This document shows, piece after piece, positions 62,893-64,000 of a stretch of DNA of 64,000 nucleotides. Source of the DNA: Paralithodes platypus (taxonomy: Eukaryota > Arthropoda > Malacostraca > Decapoda > Lithodidae); contig CM064506.1 of NCBI GenBank assembly GCA_032716605.1, positions 16,131,779-16,195,778 on the forward strand. Reading direction: 5' to 3'. The translations under genes were made by a program, and so were the position numbers. The notes under the pieces were generated by a model, which searched no databases, was not told the DNA's origin, and saw nothing but the letters and a program-made list of their open reading frames with translations. Position 1 is the stretch's first letter. The number at the start of each line of letters is the position of its first letter.

Positions 62893-63346
62893 CCCAGGTG
62901 TCCGTCGTGTGTTGGGAGTGTCGCGACTGCCGACTTCTTCCGCGAGTGTGATATTTCATCGTCCAGCCACGCCGCCCTCTCCTCGTCCACGCTTCGTAAC
63001 TGATGCCCCTCATCGTGACGTTCTCAGTGGATCTCGTGGAGTACCGGTACCCGGGACCCGCGACAATGGATCCCTGGCGACAGCTACGGCCTCTCGACCG
63101 AGTATGCCCGGAGTCCCGCGGCGTGCACCTGGGGCACGTCCATCTCCGGCCTCCAATAAGGGTGTCTCTCCTGAGGGGCTCTCGTCATCTTCACCTTCCT
63201 CTGACGCCTCCCCGCGGATACCTACCCTAGAATCATTTGGCCTCATTCTCTTGGAGTTATGGGATCTCATACAGGAGGGGCTCTCTTTTAAGGATATTTG
63301 TTTACGGATGTTGCATAGATTGTTCTCGCTCCTCATGTTGCCGTAA
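62893..63346 (+). pseudogene. LINE A2 ORF1, C-terminal part
   Basis: Continues exactly from DDVDAP at 56207 as PGVRRVLGVSRLP once one CCCA copy is discounted. Serine/proline/arginine-rich, ending SFKDICLRMLHRLFSLLMLP at TAA 63344-63346. The hydrophobic terminal helix (FGLILLELWDLIQEGLSFKDICLR region) parallels LLHLLLQAIQLYLKG in LINE A1. The stop overlaps the ORF2 start. Confidence 0.85.
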
Positions 63347-63348
63347 TG
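63344..63348 (+). promoter_or_regulatory. TAATG stop-start junction of LINE A2
   Basis: TAA at 63344-63346 and ATG at 63346-63348. Same arrangement as 8240-8244 in LINE A1 although the surrounding sequence has diverged strongly. Probable coupled reinitiation signal by analogy with SART1. Confidence 0.75.
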
Positions 63349-64000
63349 GCGCCGACTACTGAAAGGCGGCTGATTTTATGGAATGCTCGCTCGCTCATTG
63401 TGCCGCAAGACTCACGATGTACGCCATCTGATTGAGAGAGAATCCCCTTTTCTTGTGGGAATATGTGAATCCTGGATGACGGATAAATTAACGCTCCGGT
63501 TCCCTGGTTTTACCATGTACCGGGCTGACAGGGGTACTAGAGGTGGGGGTTTAGTTCTATCTGTCTCTGACAAAATTCCCAGCAAGGAAATCTCCCTGCG
63601 GGGTTATGGAGGTGGCGTAATGGAGGTCATAGCTGTATCCATCGCCATTGGCAATGGTTGGGCCTCGGTGCTCCTATGCTACAACCCTTGTCGCCATGTT
63701 ACGACGGGCGAATTCGAACACTACTTCAGCCAGCTGCCCTCACCCCGTCTTGTGATTGGCGACTTCAACGCTCGTCATGAATATTGGGATCCGGCTGTTG
63801 GCCGTGCGCCTCCGCTAACCAGTCCGGCGCATCCCTCTTCAGTGCTCTATTGGGCGGCAGTACCCTCAGCCTCCTCACGACCCCTGGACTGCCCACTCGT
63901 ATAGACCCCCGCACTGCTGCTCCCTCAACCTTGGATCTGTGTCTTGGAGATGGCATTTTTCAGGGAGCGGAATTTCGGGTGGGGCCCTATATGGGCAGTG
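63346..64000 (+). pseudogene. LINE A2 ORF2, endonuclease (truncated by the window)
   Basis: MAPTTERRLILWNARSL from 63346, then a frame break near 63400. The main frame gives VGICESWM (catalytic Glu), RGGGLVLSV, SVLLCYNPC and RLVIGDFNARHEYWDP. A second break near 63800 moves to RIDPRTAAPSTLDLCLGD and VGPYMGS at the window end. Two indels make it non-functional as read. Whether RT and RNase H follow cannot be seen. Confidence 0.88.

Larger units (their letters stand above)
54565..64000 (+). mobile_element. LINE A2: relative of LINE A1, interrupted by an LTR array, runs off the window
   Basis: 5' UTR about 54565-54995, ORF1 55067-56211 then 62893-63346, ORF2 from 63346. It is more GC-rich and lacks the Asn-rich expansions of LINE A1, yet shares the zinc-knuckle layout, the TAATG junction and the endonuclease motifs. 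The LTR array (56212-62892) sits in ORF1 with a 4 bp duplication, CCCA. Confidence 0.9.

Overview
The window is eukaryotic and almost entirely repetitive: transposable elements nested in other elements, with one convincing intact host-type gene. An arthropod, most likely a crustacean, is suggested by interstitial telomere-type TTAGG/AACCT repeats (19565-19640), pervasive TAGGCCTA-type palindromes, and the mix of non-LTR retrotransposon families. This identification is inference. No bacterial operon, rRNA, CRISPR array or functional tRNA gene is seen.

Layout. 1-2286: satellite of 13 monomers of about 176 bp. 2287-10717: a minus-strand, two-ORF, RNase H-bearing LINE (LINE A1) flanked by about 650 bp direct repeats (S1, S2) and carrying a nested LINE B1 with an 8 bp target-site duplication. 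11209-13654: DNA element with long terminal inverted repeats. 13721-19951: three-level nest, in which an outer TIR element contains a pogo/Tigger-like element that contains a CR1-type LINE, plus a telomere-repeat foldback. 20532-21332: intact five-finger C2H2 zinc-finger gene. 22000-25350: SINE-like element, small MITEs and a TTAA MITE. 25354-28055: LINE C1 with nested LINE B2. 29007-32395: inverted-repeat MITE carrying LINE H, whose 804-codon reverse transcriptase frame is open. 32593-34735: LINE B3, LINE F and an RTE-like fragment. 34773-39819: minus-strand LTR element with a degraded gag and no pol. 41709-45715: LINE I with a SINE-like insertion, then LINE B4 nested in an RTE-like LINE and itself interrupted twice.

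45936-50666 and 52087-60772 hold two piggyBac-like, TTAA-targeting MITE families (P1 and P2). Some copies contain a hAT-like element, a CR1 fragment or another copy of the family. 51106-54560: minisatellite interrupted by a mariner-like element and a MITE. 54565-64000: LINE A2 (plus strand), whose ORF1 is interrupted by a 6.7 kb LTR-internal-LTR-internal-partial LTR array. ORF2 runs off the window end.

The LINEs supply reverse transcriptase and endonuclease domains, but every copy is truncated or carries frame breaks. The SINE-like, TTAA, pogo-like, hAT-like and gag-only LTR elements show no complete enzyme of their own here and must have been mobilised in trans. The sequence-level novelties are: LINE ORFs that run directly into their own 3' tail repeats; a stop-start TAATG junction conserved in two diverged LINE A copies; two TTAA MITE families with proven empty or nested sites and a shared core; an emerging higher-order satellite; and a telomere-repeat hairpin.
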